A DNA stretch of 64,000 nt from Halomarina halobia (GTDB taxonomy: Archaea; Halobacteriota; Halobacteria; Halobacteriales; Haloarculaceae), in the NCBI RefSeq assembly GCF_029338575.1, contig NZ_CP119992.1, positions 1,798,001 through 1,862,000 of the forward strand, in the 5' to 3' direction. The notes below the pieces were generated by a model. It did no database searches, was not told the origin of the DNA, and was given only the letters and a program-made list of their open reading frames with translations. This document shows, in pieces, positions 39,058-48,127 of the stretch (position 1 is the stretch's first letter; every line of letters begins with the position of its first letter). A program made the translations under genes and the position numbers.

Positions 39058-39067
39058 GATAATTATT
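39058..39067 (-). promoter_or_regulatory. TATA box for the GAPDH gene
   Basis: AATAATTATC on the minus strand lies 31-40 bases before the ATG at 39027; a leader of a few bases is likely. Confidence 0.55.
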
Positions 39068-39220
39068 GCGTGGGTACCGCCGTCATACCCCGATTTTTTA
39101 CTCGAATTCGAGTTTCTAGTTCGGCGAGCGAGCCGAACGCGGAGGCCCCGCCCCGGATCGAGCGGGGGGTGGGAGCCGCACACGGCAAGGGCTAACCGTC
39201 CCTCCCGCGAACCCCGGCCC

Positions 39221-40177
39221 ATGAGCGACGAATCCGCCCTCGCCGCCCCGGCCAGGACCGCGATCGGACAGTGCATGGGACTGCGGGACGACGAGTCGTG
39301 CCTCGTCGTGACGGACGACGGACGCGAGGCGATCGGCGAGGCGCTGTTCGCGGCCGCCCGCGAGGTGACCGACGACGCGGTGATCGTCCGCTACCCGCCG
39401 GGCGACCAGCACGGCGAGGAGCCCCCGCGACCGGTCGCGGCGGCGATGCGCGAGGCGGACGCGGTGCTCGCGCCGACGACGAAGAGCCTGAGCCACACCA
39501 ACGCGCGGCGGCGGGCGACCGAGGCGGGCGTCCGCGCCGCTACCCTCCCCGGGATCACCGAGGAGGTGTTCGTGACCGGCCTCGACGCGGATTACGACTC
39601 CATCGCGAGCCACTGCCGGGCGGTCTACGAGCAGGTCGCCGGGGCCGAGGAGGTCCGCGTCACCGCCCCCGCGGGGACGGACATCGCGTTCTACCCGGGC
39701 GGGCGCGACTGGCTCCAGGACACCGGCATCGTCCACGAGCCCGGCGCGTTCTCGAACCTCCCCGCGGGCGAGACGTTCGTCAGCCCCGAGTCGGCCGACG
39801 GCACCTACGTCGTGGACGGGACGATGATGCCCTACGGGCGACTGGAGGAGGGGCGGACCCTCGAGTTCGAGGTCGAGGACGGCGTCGTCACGCGCATCAG
39901 CGACGACAGGATCCGCGAGCAGGTCGAGGCCGCCGCCGAGGAGGTGGGCGAGGACGCCTACAACCTCGCCGAGCTGGGCATCGGGACGAACGTGGCCGTC
40001 ACCGAGCTGGTGGGGAGCGTCCTGCTCGACGAGAAGGCCGCCGGGACGGTCCACGTCGCGCTCGGCGACGACGCGGGCATCGGCGGCGACGTCGAGGCCC
40101 CGCTCCACCTCGACGGCATCGTCACCGAGCCGACGGTGTACGCCGACGGCGAGGAGGTCGACCTCCCGCGGCCGTAG
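39221..40177 (+). CDS. M29-family aminopeptidase-like protein
   Basis: A 318-residue protein resembling the M29 (AmpS/PepS, leucyl aminopeptidase) family, with the N-terminal alpha/beta domain ([20 protein letters not shown]) and C-terminal half ([57 protein letters not shown]) where the metal ligands Glu/His lie. It cleaves N-terminal residues from peptides if active. Start at the first ATG after a short leader. Confidence 0.8.
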   Translation: MSDESALAAPARTAIGQCMGLRDDESCLVVTDDGREAIGEALFAAAREVTDDAVIVRYPPGDQHGEEPPRPVAAAMREADAVLAPTTKSLSHTNARRRATEAGVRAATLPGITEEVFVTGLDADYDSIASHCRAVYEQVAGAEEVRVTAPAGTDIAFYPGGRDWLQDTGIVHEPGAFSNLPAGETFVSPESADGTYVVDGTMMPYGRLEEGRTLEFEVEDGVVTRISDDRIREQVEAAAEEVGEDAYNLAELGIGTNVAVTELVGSVLLDEKAAGTVHVALGDDAGIGGDVEAPLHLDGIVTEPTVYADGEEVDLPRP

Positions 40178-40250
40178 TGCGCCGCGGCGTCCACCGCCCG
40201 CGCGGTCCGCTCCGTACGCGACGCGGAACGCGGAGGAGCGATTGAACGCC

Positions 40251-40258
40251 CCTTTAAC
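40251..40258 (+). promoter_or_regulatory. TATA-like box for the HVO_0476-family gene
   Basis: CCTTTAAC lies 22-29 bases before the ATG at 40280. Confidence 0.5.
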
Positions 40259-40279
40259 GCCCCGCCGAGTAGGGCGGGT

Positions 40280-40939
40280 ATGAGCGAACCAGGCCAGCAG
40301 GTGGCCGTCCCGTGTCCGGCGTGCTCGCCGGACGTCGAGACGGTCCACGAGGTGCTCTCGTCGGGCGGGGACGGGCGGACGCTGACCGTCCGCTGCGCCG
40401 GGTGCGGGCACACCCACAAGACGACGATCGAGGAGGAGCGGACCGTCGAGCGCGACGTGATCGTCTCCCAGGAGGGCGAGTCGTTCAGCACGCGCGTCGA
40501 GGCCCCCGCGGACGAGGTCGTCGCCGTCGGCGAGGAGTTCATCGTCGACACCGAGGAGGCGCTGATGACCGTCCGCATCACAAGCCTCGAGGTGGGCGAC
40601 GAGCGGCGCGCCGAGCGAGCGCCCGCGAGCGAGGTCGAGACGTTCTGGACCCGCGCGGTCGACAACGTGCAGGTCCCCGTGACGCTCAACCCGAGGGACG
40701 GCCGGCGCGACGACACGCGGAGCCTGAAGCTGCTCCTCCCGGGCGACCACGAGTTCGTCGTCGGCGCGACCGAGACCTTCGGCGACGAGGAGTTCACCGT
40801 GAAGTCCATCCGCCTGCGCCACGACGCCCGCGGGTACGACCACGACCAGCTACGACATCGGGGGGACACCGCCACCGCGAAGGACGTGAAGCGGCTGTAC
40901 GCCGACGACGAGACCAGCGACGCCTGGTCCGCGTGGTAG
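40280..40939 (+). CDS. HVO_0476-family zinc-finger protein
   Basis: A 219-residue protein with a CPAC...CAGCGH zinc site at the N-terminus and a long beta-rich region (ERTVERDVIVSQEGESFSTRV onward) typical of the HVO_0476 family, restricted to archaea and uncharacterised. The C-terminus is helical and charged (HRGDTATAKDVKRLYADDETS). A nucleic-acid-binding role is plausible but unproven. Confidence 0.85.
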   Translation: MSEPGQQVAVPCPACSPDVETVHEVLSSGGDGRTLTVRCAGCGHTHKTTIEEERTVERDVIVSQEGESFSTRVEAPADEVVAVGEEFIVDTEEALMTVRITSLEVGDERRAERAPASEVETFWTRAVDNVQVPVTLNPRDGRRDDTRSLKLLLPGDHEFVVGATETFGDEEFTVKSIRLRHDARGYDHDQLRHRGDTATAKDVKRLYADDETSDAWSAW

Positions 40940-40960
40940 GGCCGACTCGAACTGAGCGCC

Positions 40961-40968
40961 TTTTACCA
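40961..40968 (+). promoter_or_regulatory. TATA box for the HTH-methyltransferase gene
   Basis: TTTTACCA lies 21-28 bases before the ATG at 40989. Confidence 0.5.
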
Positions 40969-40988
40969 CCCGGCGCGAACCGGGAGCC

Positions 40989-41969
40989 ATGCCGACGCAG
41001 GACCGGACCGACCCGGCGGTGCGCGAACTCCTCCTGCTCCACGTCGCGCGCCGGACCGGCGCGATGGAGGCGCTGGCGCGGACGACCGGCACCGTCCAGG
41101 GCGTCGCGCGGGAGACGGGGATCGAGGAGCGCGCCGCCCGCCTCCTCGTCGAGGCGCTCGCGGAGCGCGGCTTCCTGAAGCGCCTCGGCGGGGAGTACCA
41201 GCCGACCAATCGAACCCTCGGGTTTCTCGCGAAGACCGACGTGCGCTCCATCGGCCGCCTGCCGCACGAACTCGACGCGCTCGACGCGTGGCTCGCACTC
41301 CCGGAGACGATGCGAACCGGGGAGCGCCCCTCGGGCGCGAGCCGGCGGCCGAGCGCGTCCGGTGATTCCGAGCGCCCGGAACGCTCCCCGGACTGGACGC
41401 GCAACGCGATGGGCGCGGCGGCCGCCCGCGACGAGGCCGCCGTGCGCGCTGCCGTCACCGCCGCCGTCCGCTACTACCCGCGCGCGGAGCGCGTCCTCGT
41501 CCTCGCCGACGGTCCCGGCCGCCACGCCGTCGAGTTCGCCCGCCGGGGCTACGACGCGCACCTCCTCGACGCGCCCGAGGTGACCGAGGTGAACGAGGCC
41601 GCACTGGAACACGAGGCCGTCTCGCTCGCCGCGGGCGACCCGCTCGACGGCGGGGCGTACCCCGAGGCGGACCTCGTCTTCGCGGTCGGCCTCCTGTCGC
41701 GGTACGGCGCGGCCCACCTCCGGCGGGTGTTCGCGAACGCGCGGGGAACGCTGACCGACGACGGGGTCGCCGTCTTCGTCGGTTCGGTGCGCGGCGAGAC
41801 CCCCGGCGCGGCCCTGCGGGCGCTCCACGGGTACGCGCTGCACGGCGAGGGGGGCGCGCACACCGCCGACGAACTGACGGGCTGGCTGGCGGAGGCGGGC
41901 CTCGCGCCGGACGTGATCGAGATCCCCGGACTGGACGACCGCGCGGTCGCCGGCCGCGTAGTTGATTAA
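40989..41969 (+). CDS. winged-helix plus class I methyltransferase fusion
   Basis: A 326-residue protein. Residues ~10-75 form a winged-helix/dimerisation domain (VARETGIEERAARLLVEALAERGFLKRL), as in plant-type and bacterial O-methyltransferases. A disordered linker (SGASRRPSASGDSERPERS) follows, then a SAM-binding domain with VLVLADGPGRHAVEFARRGY and DLVFAVGLLSRYGAAHLRRV. Substrate unknown. It lies 21 bases before the pcm gene on the same strand, though each gene has its own TATA-like box. Confidence 0.75.
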   Translation: MPTQDRTDPAVRELLLLHVARRTGAMEALARTTGTVQGVARETGIEERAARLLVEALAERGFLKRLGGEYQPTNRTLGFLAKTDVRSIGRLPHELDALDAWLALPETMRTGERPSGASRRPSASGDSERPERSPDWTRNAMGAAAARDEAAVRAAVTAAVRYYPRAERVLVLADGPGRHAVEFARRGYDAHLLDAPEVTEVNEAALEHEAVSLAAGDPLDGGAYPEADLVFAVGLLSRYGAAHLRRVFANARGTLTDDGVAVFVGSVRGETPGAALRALHGYALHGEGGAHTADELTGWLAEAGLAPDVIEIPGLDDRAVAGRVVD

Positions 41970-41990
41970 GCTCCGTCGCGGAGGGCGATC

Positions 41991-42731
41991 ATGGATCGGA
42001 CGGTGCTGCGGGACGACATGGTCGACGGCCTCGAGTACGAGGCCAAGGGCTGCGTCCGGAGCGACGCGGTCAGCCTCGCCATGCGCACCGTCCCCCGCCA
42101 CGAGTTCGTCGACGACGAGGCGAGCGCGTACGCCGACCGCACGCTCGAACGGTTCGGCACGCGCGTCCTCTCGCCGAGCACTGCGGCGCGCCTCCTCGAG
42201 GCCCTCTCGCCCGAACCGGGCGACTTGGTGCTCGTCGTGGGCGTCGGCGTCGGCTACACGGCGGCCGTCGCCGCCGAGATCGCCGGACAGGAGACCGTCC
42301 AGGGCGTGGACATCGCCCGCCGACTCGTCTACGAGGCGCGGGACAACCTCGACCGGGCGGGCTACGGCGGCGTCCTCGTCGACCGCCGCGACGGGACCGA
42401 CGGCCTGCCCGAGTACGCGCCCTACGACCGCATCCTCCTCGAGGCGGCCGCCGTCGACCCGCCGCGCGCGCTCGTCCGCCAGCTCGCGCCCGGCGGCCGC
42501 CTCGTGATGCCGCTGGGCGCGACCGAGCAGTCGCTCGTCGCGGTCGACGACTCGGGGCGGGTGACCGACCGCTTCGGCCCCGTCGCGTTCGCGCCGATGC
42601 TCGTCGAGGGCGAACAGGCCGACGCGGTCGAGCGCAACCGCACCGTCCGCGAGGACCGCGAGTTCGCCCGGCGCACCACCCACGGGCGGCGCGGCTGGGA
42701 GCAGGACTGGATCGACTGGGACGCCCACTGA
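41991..42731 (+). CDS. pcm: protein-L-isoaspartate O-methyltransferase
   Basis: Repairs damaged aspartyl/asparaginyl residues by methylating isoaspartate. 246 residues: VPRHEFVDDEASAYADRTLERFGTRVLSPS matches the substrate-side region, VLVVGVGVGYTAAVAAEI is SAM motif I (usually GxGxGxxT), and ILLEAAAVDPPRALVRQLAPGGRLVMPLG is the conserved later block. The C-terminal ~30 residues are a charged extension ending WDAH. A GATTAAG box sits about 21-27 bases upstream. Confidence 0.85.
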   Translation: MDRTVLRDDMVDGLEYEAKGCVRSDAVSLAMRTVPRHEFVDDEASAYADRTLERFGTRVLSPSTAARLLEALSPEPGDLVLVVGVGVGYTAAVAAEIAGQETVQGVDIARRLVYEARDNLDRAGYGGVLVDRRDGTDGLPEYAPYDRILLEAAAVDPPRALVRQLAPGGRLVMPLGATEQSLVAVDDSGRVTDRFGPVAFAPMLVEGEQADAVERNRTVREDREFARRTTHGRRGWEQDWIDWDAH

Positions 42732-42770
42732 TCGGACGCCCGACCGTCCGACCGTCCGATCGCGTACTCG

Positions 42771-42781
42771 TGATATTTATC
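42771..42781 (+). promoter_or_regulatory. TATA box for the class V aminotransferase
   Basis: A GATATTTATCC stretch lies about 23-33 bases before the GTG start at 42804. Confidence 0.55.
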
Positions 42782-42803
42782 CGTGTAGCGTGTTCGTTCG
42801 ACC

Positions 42804-43997
42804 GTGACCGTGACTGACGCACCAGACACCGACGAACTGACGCCCGCGGACAGGACGCTGATGGGACCGGGACCGAGCGACGTCCACCCGCGCGTCCTCC
42901 GGGCGATGGCGACGCCGCTCGTGGGCTACCTCGATCCCTCGTTCGTGGAGATCATGACCGACGTGCAGGAGCTGCTCCGGTACGTCTTCCGGACGGACAA
43001 CGAGTACACGCTCGCCGTCTCCGGTACGGGCTCGGCCGCGATGGAGGCCGCCTTCGCCAACCTCGTCGAGCCGGGGGAGACGGTCCTCGTGCCGTCGAAC
43101 GGCTACTTCGGCGGACGGATGGGCGAGATGGCCGCCCGCGTCGGCGGCGAGGTCGTCACCGCGGACGCCCCCTGGGGCGAGCCGCTCGATCCCGCGACGA
43201 TCGAAGCCGCATTCGACGAGCACCAGCCGACGGTCGTCGGCGTGGTCCACGGCGAGACCAGCACCGGCGTGCGCCAGCCCGAGATCGACGAGATCGCCCG
43301 TATCGTCCACGAGTACGACGCCTACCTCGTCGTGGACACCGTCGCCTCCCTCGGCGGCGTGGAGTTCCGCACCGACGAGTGGGGCGCGGACCTCGTCTAT
43401 TCGGGCTCCCAGAAGTGCCTCTCGGCCCCCCCGGGCGCGAGCCCGCTCACCCTCTCCGACCGGGCGATGGAGAAGGTGCGGAACCGCGAGACGCAACCCC
43501 GGTCGTGGTACCTCGACTTGGAGGGGCTCTGGACCTACTGGGGCGACGACCCGCAGTACCACCACACCGGGATGACCTCGACGGTGTACGCCCTCCGCGA
43601 GGCGCTGCGGCTGGTCGCCGAGGAGGGAATCCAGGCGCGCTGGGAGCGCCACCGTCGGCTGGCCGGCGCGCTCAAGGCCGGCGTCGAGGCGATGGGCCTC
43701 GAACTCCTTCCCGCCGACGAGCACTGGCTGCCCAGCCTGAACGCCGTCCGCATCCCCGCCGCGGCGGACGGCGACGCCCTCACGAGCCGCCTCCTCGAGG
43801 ACGACGGCATCGAGATCGCGGCCGGCCTCGGCGACCTCGCGGGCGAGGTCGTCCGCGTCGGCTGCATGGGCCACTCCGCCCGCCCGGCCAACGTCCTCCC
43901 GACGGTCGGGGCGCTCGGCCGGGCGCTCGACGCCCAGGGCGTCGACGTGGACGTCGGGGCCGGCGTCGCCGCGACGAACCGCGAACTCGGCGAGTAG
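42804..43997 (+). CDS. class V PLP aminotransferase (alanine/serine-glyoxylate type)
   Basis: A 397-residue PLP enzyme. [27 protein letters not shown] is the typical start, [16 protein letters not shown] binds phosphate, and the PLP lysine is K204 in [11 protein letters not shown]. It resembles alanine-glyoxylate and serine-pyruvate aminotransferases. The GTG start fits a TATA box about 25 bases upstream. Physiological substrates (serine, alanine, glyoxylate) cannot be separated by sequence alone. Confidence 0.9.
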   Translation: MTVTDAPDTDELTPADRTLMGPGPSDVHPRVLRAMATPLVGYLDPSFVEIMTDVQELLRYVFRTDNEYTLAVSGTGSAAMEAAFANLVEPGETVLVPSNGYFGGRMGEMAARVGGEVVTADAPWGEPLDPATIEAAFDEHQPTVVGVVHGETSTGVRQPEIDEIARIVHEYDAYLVVDTVASLGGVEFRTDEWGADLVYSGSQKCLSAPPGASPLTLSDRAMEKVRNRETQPRSWYLDLEGLWTYWGDDPQYHHTGMTSTVYALREALRLVAEEGIQARWERHRRLAGALKAGVEAMGLELLPADEHWLPSLNAVRIPAAADGDALTSRLLEDDGIEIAAGLGDLAGEVVRVGCMGHSARPANVLPTVGALGRALDAQGVDVDVGAGVAATNRELGE

Positions 43998-44072
43998 AGC
44001 GGCGGGCGATCCCCGCCGGCGGGTACGCGTTCCGAGTACTCCGAGCCGCATTCGACCGCCGGGGGAGTGCCG

Positions 44073-44534
44073 CTACTCCCGCACCACGAGCACCGCCGTG
44101 TTCTCCCGCCGGTCGACGTACTGGCTCCCCGCGGGCGGTTTCACGTCGAACGCGACCGTCCCGTCCGCCTGGTTCGGCCCGAGCCGCGGGTCGAGCGTCA
44201 GCGTCGCCACCCCGTTCTCGTCCGTCCGCGCGGTCTCGATCCCGTCGAGGCGGGCGCTCCCGCCGCGCGCGACGACCGTCGCGCCCGACACGGGATCCCC
44301 CTCCAGTCCGATCACGCGCACGTCGATCCCCCGCTCGCCCGGCGTGATCACCTCCGGCGTCGGCTTCGTGTCGAGTTCGACGACCGCGAGGCCGTTGACG
44401 CCCGACAGCATGTTCATCATGACGCTCAGGCTGGCGACGCCGACGACCAGCGCGATCACGAGGCGGATCGGCAACCCCTCGATGGCGCGCTCGTCGGCGA
44501 CGAACCGTCCCGCCGTACTCCGTGGGAGGCGCAT
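44073..44534 (-). CDS. single-helix secreted/membrane protein with Ig-like domain
   Basis: A 153-residue protein. After RAIEGLPIRLVIALVVGVAS, a pilin-like or anchoring helix (about 18-42), comes a beta-sandwich (about 60-150) with the carboxypeptidase-regulatory-like phrase VIGLEGDPVSGATVVARGG and ARTDENGVATLTLDP. It may be a type IV pilin-like or archaellum-related surface protein, or simply a membrane-anchored Ig protein. It is divergent from the HerA-like ATPase gene, sharing a 48-base promoter region. Confidence 0.65.
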   Translation of the reverse strand: MRLPRSTAGRFVADERAIEGLPIRLVIALVVGVASLSVMMNMLSGVNGLAVVELDTKPTPEVITPGERGIDVRVIGLEGDPVSGATVVARGGSARLDGIETARTDENGVATLTLDPRLGPNQADGTVAFDVKPPAGSQYVDRRENTAVLVVRE

Positions 44535-44582
44535 GGGGGTCGCTGGTCCCGGTATCCTACTTGAAGGCTCGGACGAGGGTTT

Positions 44583-45713
44583 ATGAACCAGGGCGGGACC
44601 AGCGACCCCATGTCGATCATCGGGCGAACGGCGGGCGCGGGCGGCGTCGGATCAGACGGCGACGGGTCGGACGAGGGAAGACGGGACGCAGGGGGGACGG
44701 ACGAGAACGGACCGGTCGGCCACCTCGGGGCCTACCGGGCGCGCGACGAGAGCGCCGGGGCGCGGGTGACGGTGGACCTCGGCGGGCCGCACGCGGCGCT
44801 CGTCGTCGGCAAGCGCGGGTCGGGAAAGTCCTACACGCTCGGCGTGCTCGCGGAGGAGCTCGACCGCGTGGAGGGGATCGCGCCGGTGATCGTCGATCCC
44901 ATGGGCGCGTTCGGGACGCTCGCCGCGGAGCCGGTCGGCGCGCGGGTCGTCCGGCCGCGCGTCCGCGCCGACGCGCTCGAACCGCGGGCGTGGTGCGACC
45001 TGCTCGGCCTCGATCCCGAGGGCGCGGCGGGGGCGCTCGTCTGGCGGGCGGCGGCGGCCGCGACGACGCTCGACGGGATGCGCGCGTTCGTCGCCGAGGC
45101 CGACGCACCCGGCGCGACGAGACGCGCCGCGTCGAACCACCTCGACCTCGCCGCCGCGTGGGACGTCTTCGGCGGCGAACTGCCCCCGCTGTCCGACGGG
45201 CGAACGACGGTCCTCGACTGTTCCGGGGTCGACCGCGCGCCGATGAACGCCGTGTGCCGGGCCGCGGCGAACCGGTGTTACCGGGCCCGGCTCGCCGGCG
45301 GGACCGACCGCCTCCCGTGGTTGCTCGTCGACGAGGCGCACGCCCTCTTCGGCGGACTCGCCGCGCCCGCGCTCCGCCGCCTGCTCACCCGGGGACGGCA
45401 GCCGGGGGTCAGCCTCGTCGCCGCGACCCAGCGCCCGGCAGCGCTCCCGGCCGTCGCGGTGTCGCAGGCCGATTTGGTGGTGATGCACCGGCTGTCGAGC
45501 CGGGACGACCGCGAGGCGATGCGCGCCGCCCGGCCCGCCTCGATGCGCGAGACGTTCGACGAGCGGATGCCGACCCGTCCCGGCGAGGCGCTCGTCGTCG
45601 ACGACGCGACCGAGCGCGTCCACACCGTGCAGGTACGGGAGCGGGCGACGCCCCACGGGGGAGAGAGCCCACGGCTGTCGGGACAGTCAGGGCTGTCGGC
45701 GGGAGGAGGGTGA
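44583..45713 (+). CDS. HerA/FtsK-like P-loop ATPase
   Basis: A 376-residue protein: a disordered N-terminus (1-60), Walker A GKRGSGKS (76-83), VIVDPMGAFGTLA, Walker B LPWLLVDEAHALF (about 242-254) and an arginine/sensor-like RRLLTRGRQPGVSLVAATQRPAALP. This is the HerA/DUF87-like fold used in DNA pumping, but the usual partner nuclease NurA is not adjacent. An ATG at 44610 is a possible alternative start. Function unknown. Confidence 0.75.
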   Translation: MNQGGTSDPMSIIGRTAGAGGVGSDGDGSDEGRRDAGGTDENGPVGHLGAYRARDESAGARVTVDLGGPHAALVVGKRGSGKSYTLGVLAEELDRVEGIAPVIVDPMGAFGTLAAEPVGARVVRPRVRADALEPRAWCDLLGLDPEGAAGALVWRAAAAATTLDGMRAFVAEADAPGATRRAASNHLDLAAAWDVFGGELPPLSDGRTTVLDCSGVDRAPMNAVCRAAANRCYRARLAGGTDRLPWLLVDEAHALFGGLAAPALRRLLTRGRQPGVSLVAATQRPAALPAVAVSQADLVVMHRLSSRDDREAMRAARPASMRETFDERMPTRPGEALVVDDATERVHTVQVRERATPHGGESPRLSGQSGLSAGGG

Positions 45714-45757
45714 CGCCCGCGCCCCACGACTATGGTCCCAGGGGCCCTACGGGGGGT

Positions 45758-46195
45758 ATGTTCGAGCACATACTCGTGCCGACCGACGGGAGCGAGGCGG
45801 CCGAGCGCGCCGTCGACGAGGCGATCGCGCTCGCGGAGGCCGCGGGCGCGACGGTGCACGCGCTGTACGTCGTCGACGTGCGCAACTACAGCACGCTGTC
45901 GGAGGAGGACTGGATGACCGTCCAGGAGACCGTCGAGGACGCCGGCGAACGCGCCGTCGAGCGGGTGGAGACGCGGGGGAGGGAGGTAGGGGTGGAGGTG
46001 ACGACGACGCTGGAACCGGGAATCCCGCACAGCGTCATCCTCGACTACGCCGAGCGCAACGACGTCGACCTCGTCGTCATGGCCACGCACGGTCGGACCG
46101 GGCTCAGCCACCTCCTGCTCGGGAGCGTCACCGAGAAGGTAGTCAGAGCGTCGCCGATCCCCGTCCTGACCGTCCGCGTCGGCGACGACGAGTGA
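45758..46195 (+). CDS. universal stress protein (UspA family)
   Basis: A 145-residue protein starting MFEHILVPTDGSEAAERAVDEA, with the ATP-binding motif GRTGLSHLLLGSVTEKVVR near the C-terminus. Such proteins respond to stress and often bind ATP or AMP. The start is the ATG preceding the conserved first strand; the upstream in-frame sequence is a shadow of the ATPase gene. Confidence 0.92.
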   Translation: MFEHILVPTDGSEAAERAVDEAIALAEAAGATVHALYVVDVRNYSTLSEEDWMTVQETVEDAGERAVERVETRGREVGVEVTTTLEPGIPHSVILDYAERNDVDLVVMATHGRTGLSHLLLGSVTEKVVRASPIPVLTVRVGDDE

Positions 46196-46280
46196 CGGGA
46201 CGGGGCGTAGCGGTGCGACGCGTGCGGCGATGTACGGAGCGCTGGCGGGAGCGCCCCGCGCCGAGCATGCGCTCTGTCGC

Positions 46281-46640
46281 TCAGAGCGCACCCGCGATCA
46301 GCCACGCCAGGCCGAGGGCGGCGAGCGCCGCAGCGAGCGTGCCGAGCGCGTTGACGACCGACCGGGCGCGCTCGCCCGTCTCCCACAGCCGCACGGTCTG
46401 GAACGAGAACGACGAGAACGTGGTGAACGACCCGCACGCGCCCGTCCCGAGCAGGAGCGCGGCGTCGCTCCCCGACCCACCGAACGCGAGTAGCCCGAGG
46501 GCGAAGCTCCCGAGGACGTTCACGGTGAACGTCTCGAGGGGGAACCACTCGACCTCGACGGCCTCGCCCACGAGGTAGCGCGCGACCGCGCCGAGGACGC
46601 CCCCGATCCCGACCAGCTGGGCCGGATCGAGCGCGACCAT
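46281..46640 (-). CDS. crcB: CrcB/Fluc fluoride channel subunit 2
   Basis: A 119-residue protein with four membrane helices and the Fluc motif ARYLVGEAVEVEWFPLETFTVNVLGSFALG; GACGSFTTFSSFSFQ contains the conserved GxxGxxTTFSTF selectivity stretch. It exports fluoride and works as a dimer. Its start codon overlaps the stop of the first crcB gene by 1 base (TGATG). Confidence 0.92.
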   Translation of the reverse strand: MVALDPAQLVGIGGVLGAVARYLVGEAVEVEWFPLETFTVNVLGSFALGLLAFGGSGSDAALLLGTGACGSFTTFSSFSFQTVRLWETGERARSVVNALGTLAAALAALGLAWLIAGAL

Positions 46641-47029
46641 CAGGCGGCACCTCCGTAGAGCGCGCGAGCGACGGCGCGACCCAGGAGGACCCCCGCGAAC
46701 CCGAGTCCGTAGGTGGCGACGACGTTGCCGACCATCCACAGCGGCGAGTCGAGCAGGGCGGTCTCGAGCGCGAACGTGCTGTAGGTGGTAAAGGAGGAGA
46801 GGACCCCGGTGCCGAGAACCGCGCGCGTCTCCTGCCCGATGAAGCCGCCGAGGATCGCCTCGTAGAGCAGGAAGCCGAGGAGAAAGCTCCCGAGGACGTT
46901 CACCGCGAGCGTGCCGAGGGCACCGGGGACGAACTGCCCCACGAGGTATCGGGCGTTGGCCCCCGCGAAGCCGCCGACGGCGACGAGCGCGAGCGATTCG
47001 AGCCGAAGGATGGGGTGCGTGTCGGTCAT
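46640..47029 (-). CDS. crcB: CrcB/Fluc fluoride channel subunit 1
   Basis: A 129-residue four-helix protein with GGFAGANARYLVGQFVPGALGTLAVNVLGS and GVLSSFTTYSTFALE. Paired crcB genes like this encode heterodimeric channels whose two subunits insert with opposite orientation. No fluoride riboswitch-like structure was recognised upstream; a TATA-like box is not obvious. Confidence 0.92.
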   Translation of the reverse strand: MTDTHPILRLESLALVAVGGFAGANARYLVGQFVPGALGTLAVNVLGSFLLGFLLYEAILGGFIGQETRAVLGTGVLSSFTTYSTFALETALLDSPLWMVGNVVATYGLGFAGVLLGRAVARALYGGAA

Positions 47030-47243
47030 GGCTCTCCGAGAGGGAGTCGTCGGCCGGCGTCTCCGCCGGTCGGGACGGGCGGACTCCGTCGCACGGATAG
47101 GGGAGAGTCACGACGGCGGAGTAAAGTCGTTCCGCGACGCGGGCGGAGCCGTGCGAGGAGAGACGGATAGGCGCGGCGGGGCGCGGCGCGGCGGGATCGG
47201 ACGGAGTACGGTGGGACGATGCGGGCGCAGGGCGAGCGGGGAA

Positions 47244-47251
47244 ACCTATAC
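47244..47251 (+). promoter_or_regulatory. TATA box for the cyclase-FAH operon
   Basis: ACCTATAC lies 25-32 bases before the ATG at 47276. Confidence 0.55.
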
Positions 47252-47275
47252 CCCCTCGCGCCCGGTGGACGGGGT

Positions 47276-48127
47276 ATGCTCTCACTGGCCAACGTTCGGG
47301 TCGTCGACCTGAGCATCGGCGTCGAACCGGGCGTCGCGAGCGAACCGTGGCCGGCGACGATCGAACGCTTCGATCACCGCGCCGGGGCCGAGCAGCTGGC
47401 CGGGAACCTCCGCGAGCAGGGGTACGACGTGAGGGCGGAGGACTTTCCCGACGGGATCGGTCTCGCGTGGGAGGAGGTGACCGCCATCACCCACACGGGG
47501 ACGCACCTCGACGCGCCGTGGCACTACGGCCCCGAGTCCGGCGGCGAGCGCGCGCGGACGATCGACGAGGTCCCCCTAGAGTGGTGTTGCGGCGACGCGG
47601 TCGTCCTCGACGTGACGCACCTGGAGCCGGGCGACGAGATCGCCCCCGAGGACGTCGACGCGGCGCTGGCCGACCTCGACGTCGACCTCTCGCCGGGGGA
47701 CATCGTCCTCCTCCGGACCGGCGCGGACGCGCTGTGGGGGACGCCGGAGTACCTCACGGAGTTCCCGGGGATGGGCGCGGACGCGACCCGACAGCTGGTC
47801 GAGCGGGGCGCGCGCGTCATCGGGACGGACGCCTACGGCTTCGACAAGCCGTTCGCCGAGATGGGCCGCCGGTACGAGGAGACGGGCGACGCGGACGAAC
47901 TCTGGCCCGCGCACTTCGCCGGCCGCGAGCGCGAGTACTGCCAGATCGAGAAGATGGCGAACCTCGACGCGCTCCCCCGCGATCGGAAGGTGCCGCTGGT
48001 GACGGCCCCGGTGAAGATCGAGGGCGCGAGCGCGGGCTGGGTGCGACCGGTCGCGCTGCTCGAGGGCGACGGGGCAGACGGGGAGGGTGGTCGAAAAGCC
48101 GCCAGCGGGCGGGGGGTGGACGCGTGA
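47276..48127 (+). CDS. cyclase-family metal hydrolase (kynurenine formamidase-like)
   Basis: A 283-residue protein with the family motif HTGTHLDAPWHYGPES (metal-binding His/Asp) and GTDAYGFDKPF. Members hydrolyse N-formylkynurenine, isatin or related cyclic amides. The last ~20 residues (GADGEGGRKAASGRGVDA) are a low-complexity tail. Its stop overlaps the GTG start of the FAH-family gene, so they form an operon for one degradative route, probably of an aromatic compound. Confidence 0.85.
   Translation: MLSLANVRVVDLSIGVEPGVASEPWPATIERFDHRAGAEQLAGNLREQGYDVRAEDFPDGIGLAWEEVTAITHTGTHLDAPWHYGPESGGERARTIDEVPLEWCCGDAVVLDVTHLEPGDEIAPEDVDAALADLDVDLSPGDIVLLRTGADALWGTPEYLTEFPGMGADATRQLVERGARVIGTDAYGFDKPFAEMGRRYEETGDADELWPAHFAGREREYCQIEKMANLDALPRDRKVPLVTAPVKIEGASAGWVRPVALLEGDGADGEGGRKAASGRGVDA

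Noticed and set aside
47030..47220. Fluoride riboswitch upstream of the crcB pair
   Set aside because: No matching conserved riboswitch sequence or pseudoknot-like pairing was recognised in the 190 bases upstream.
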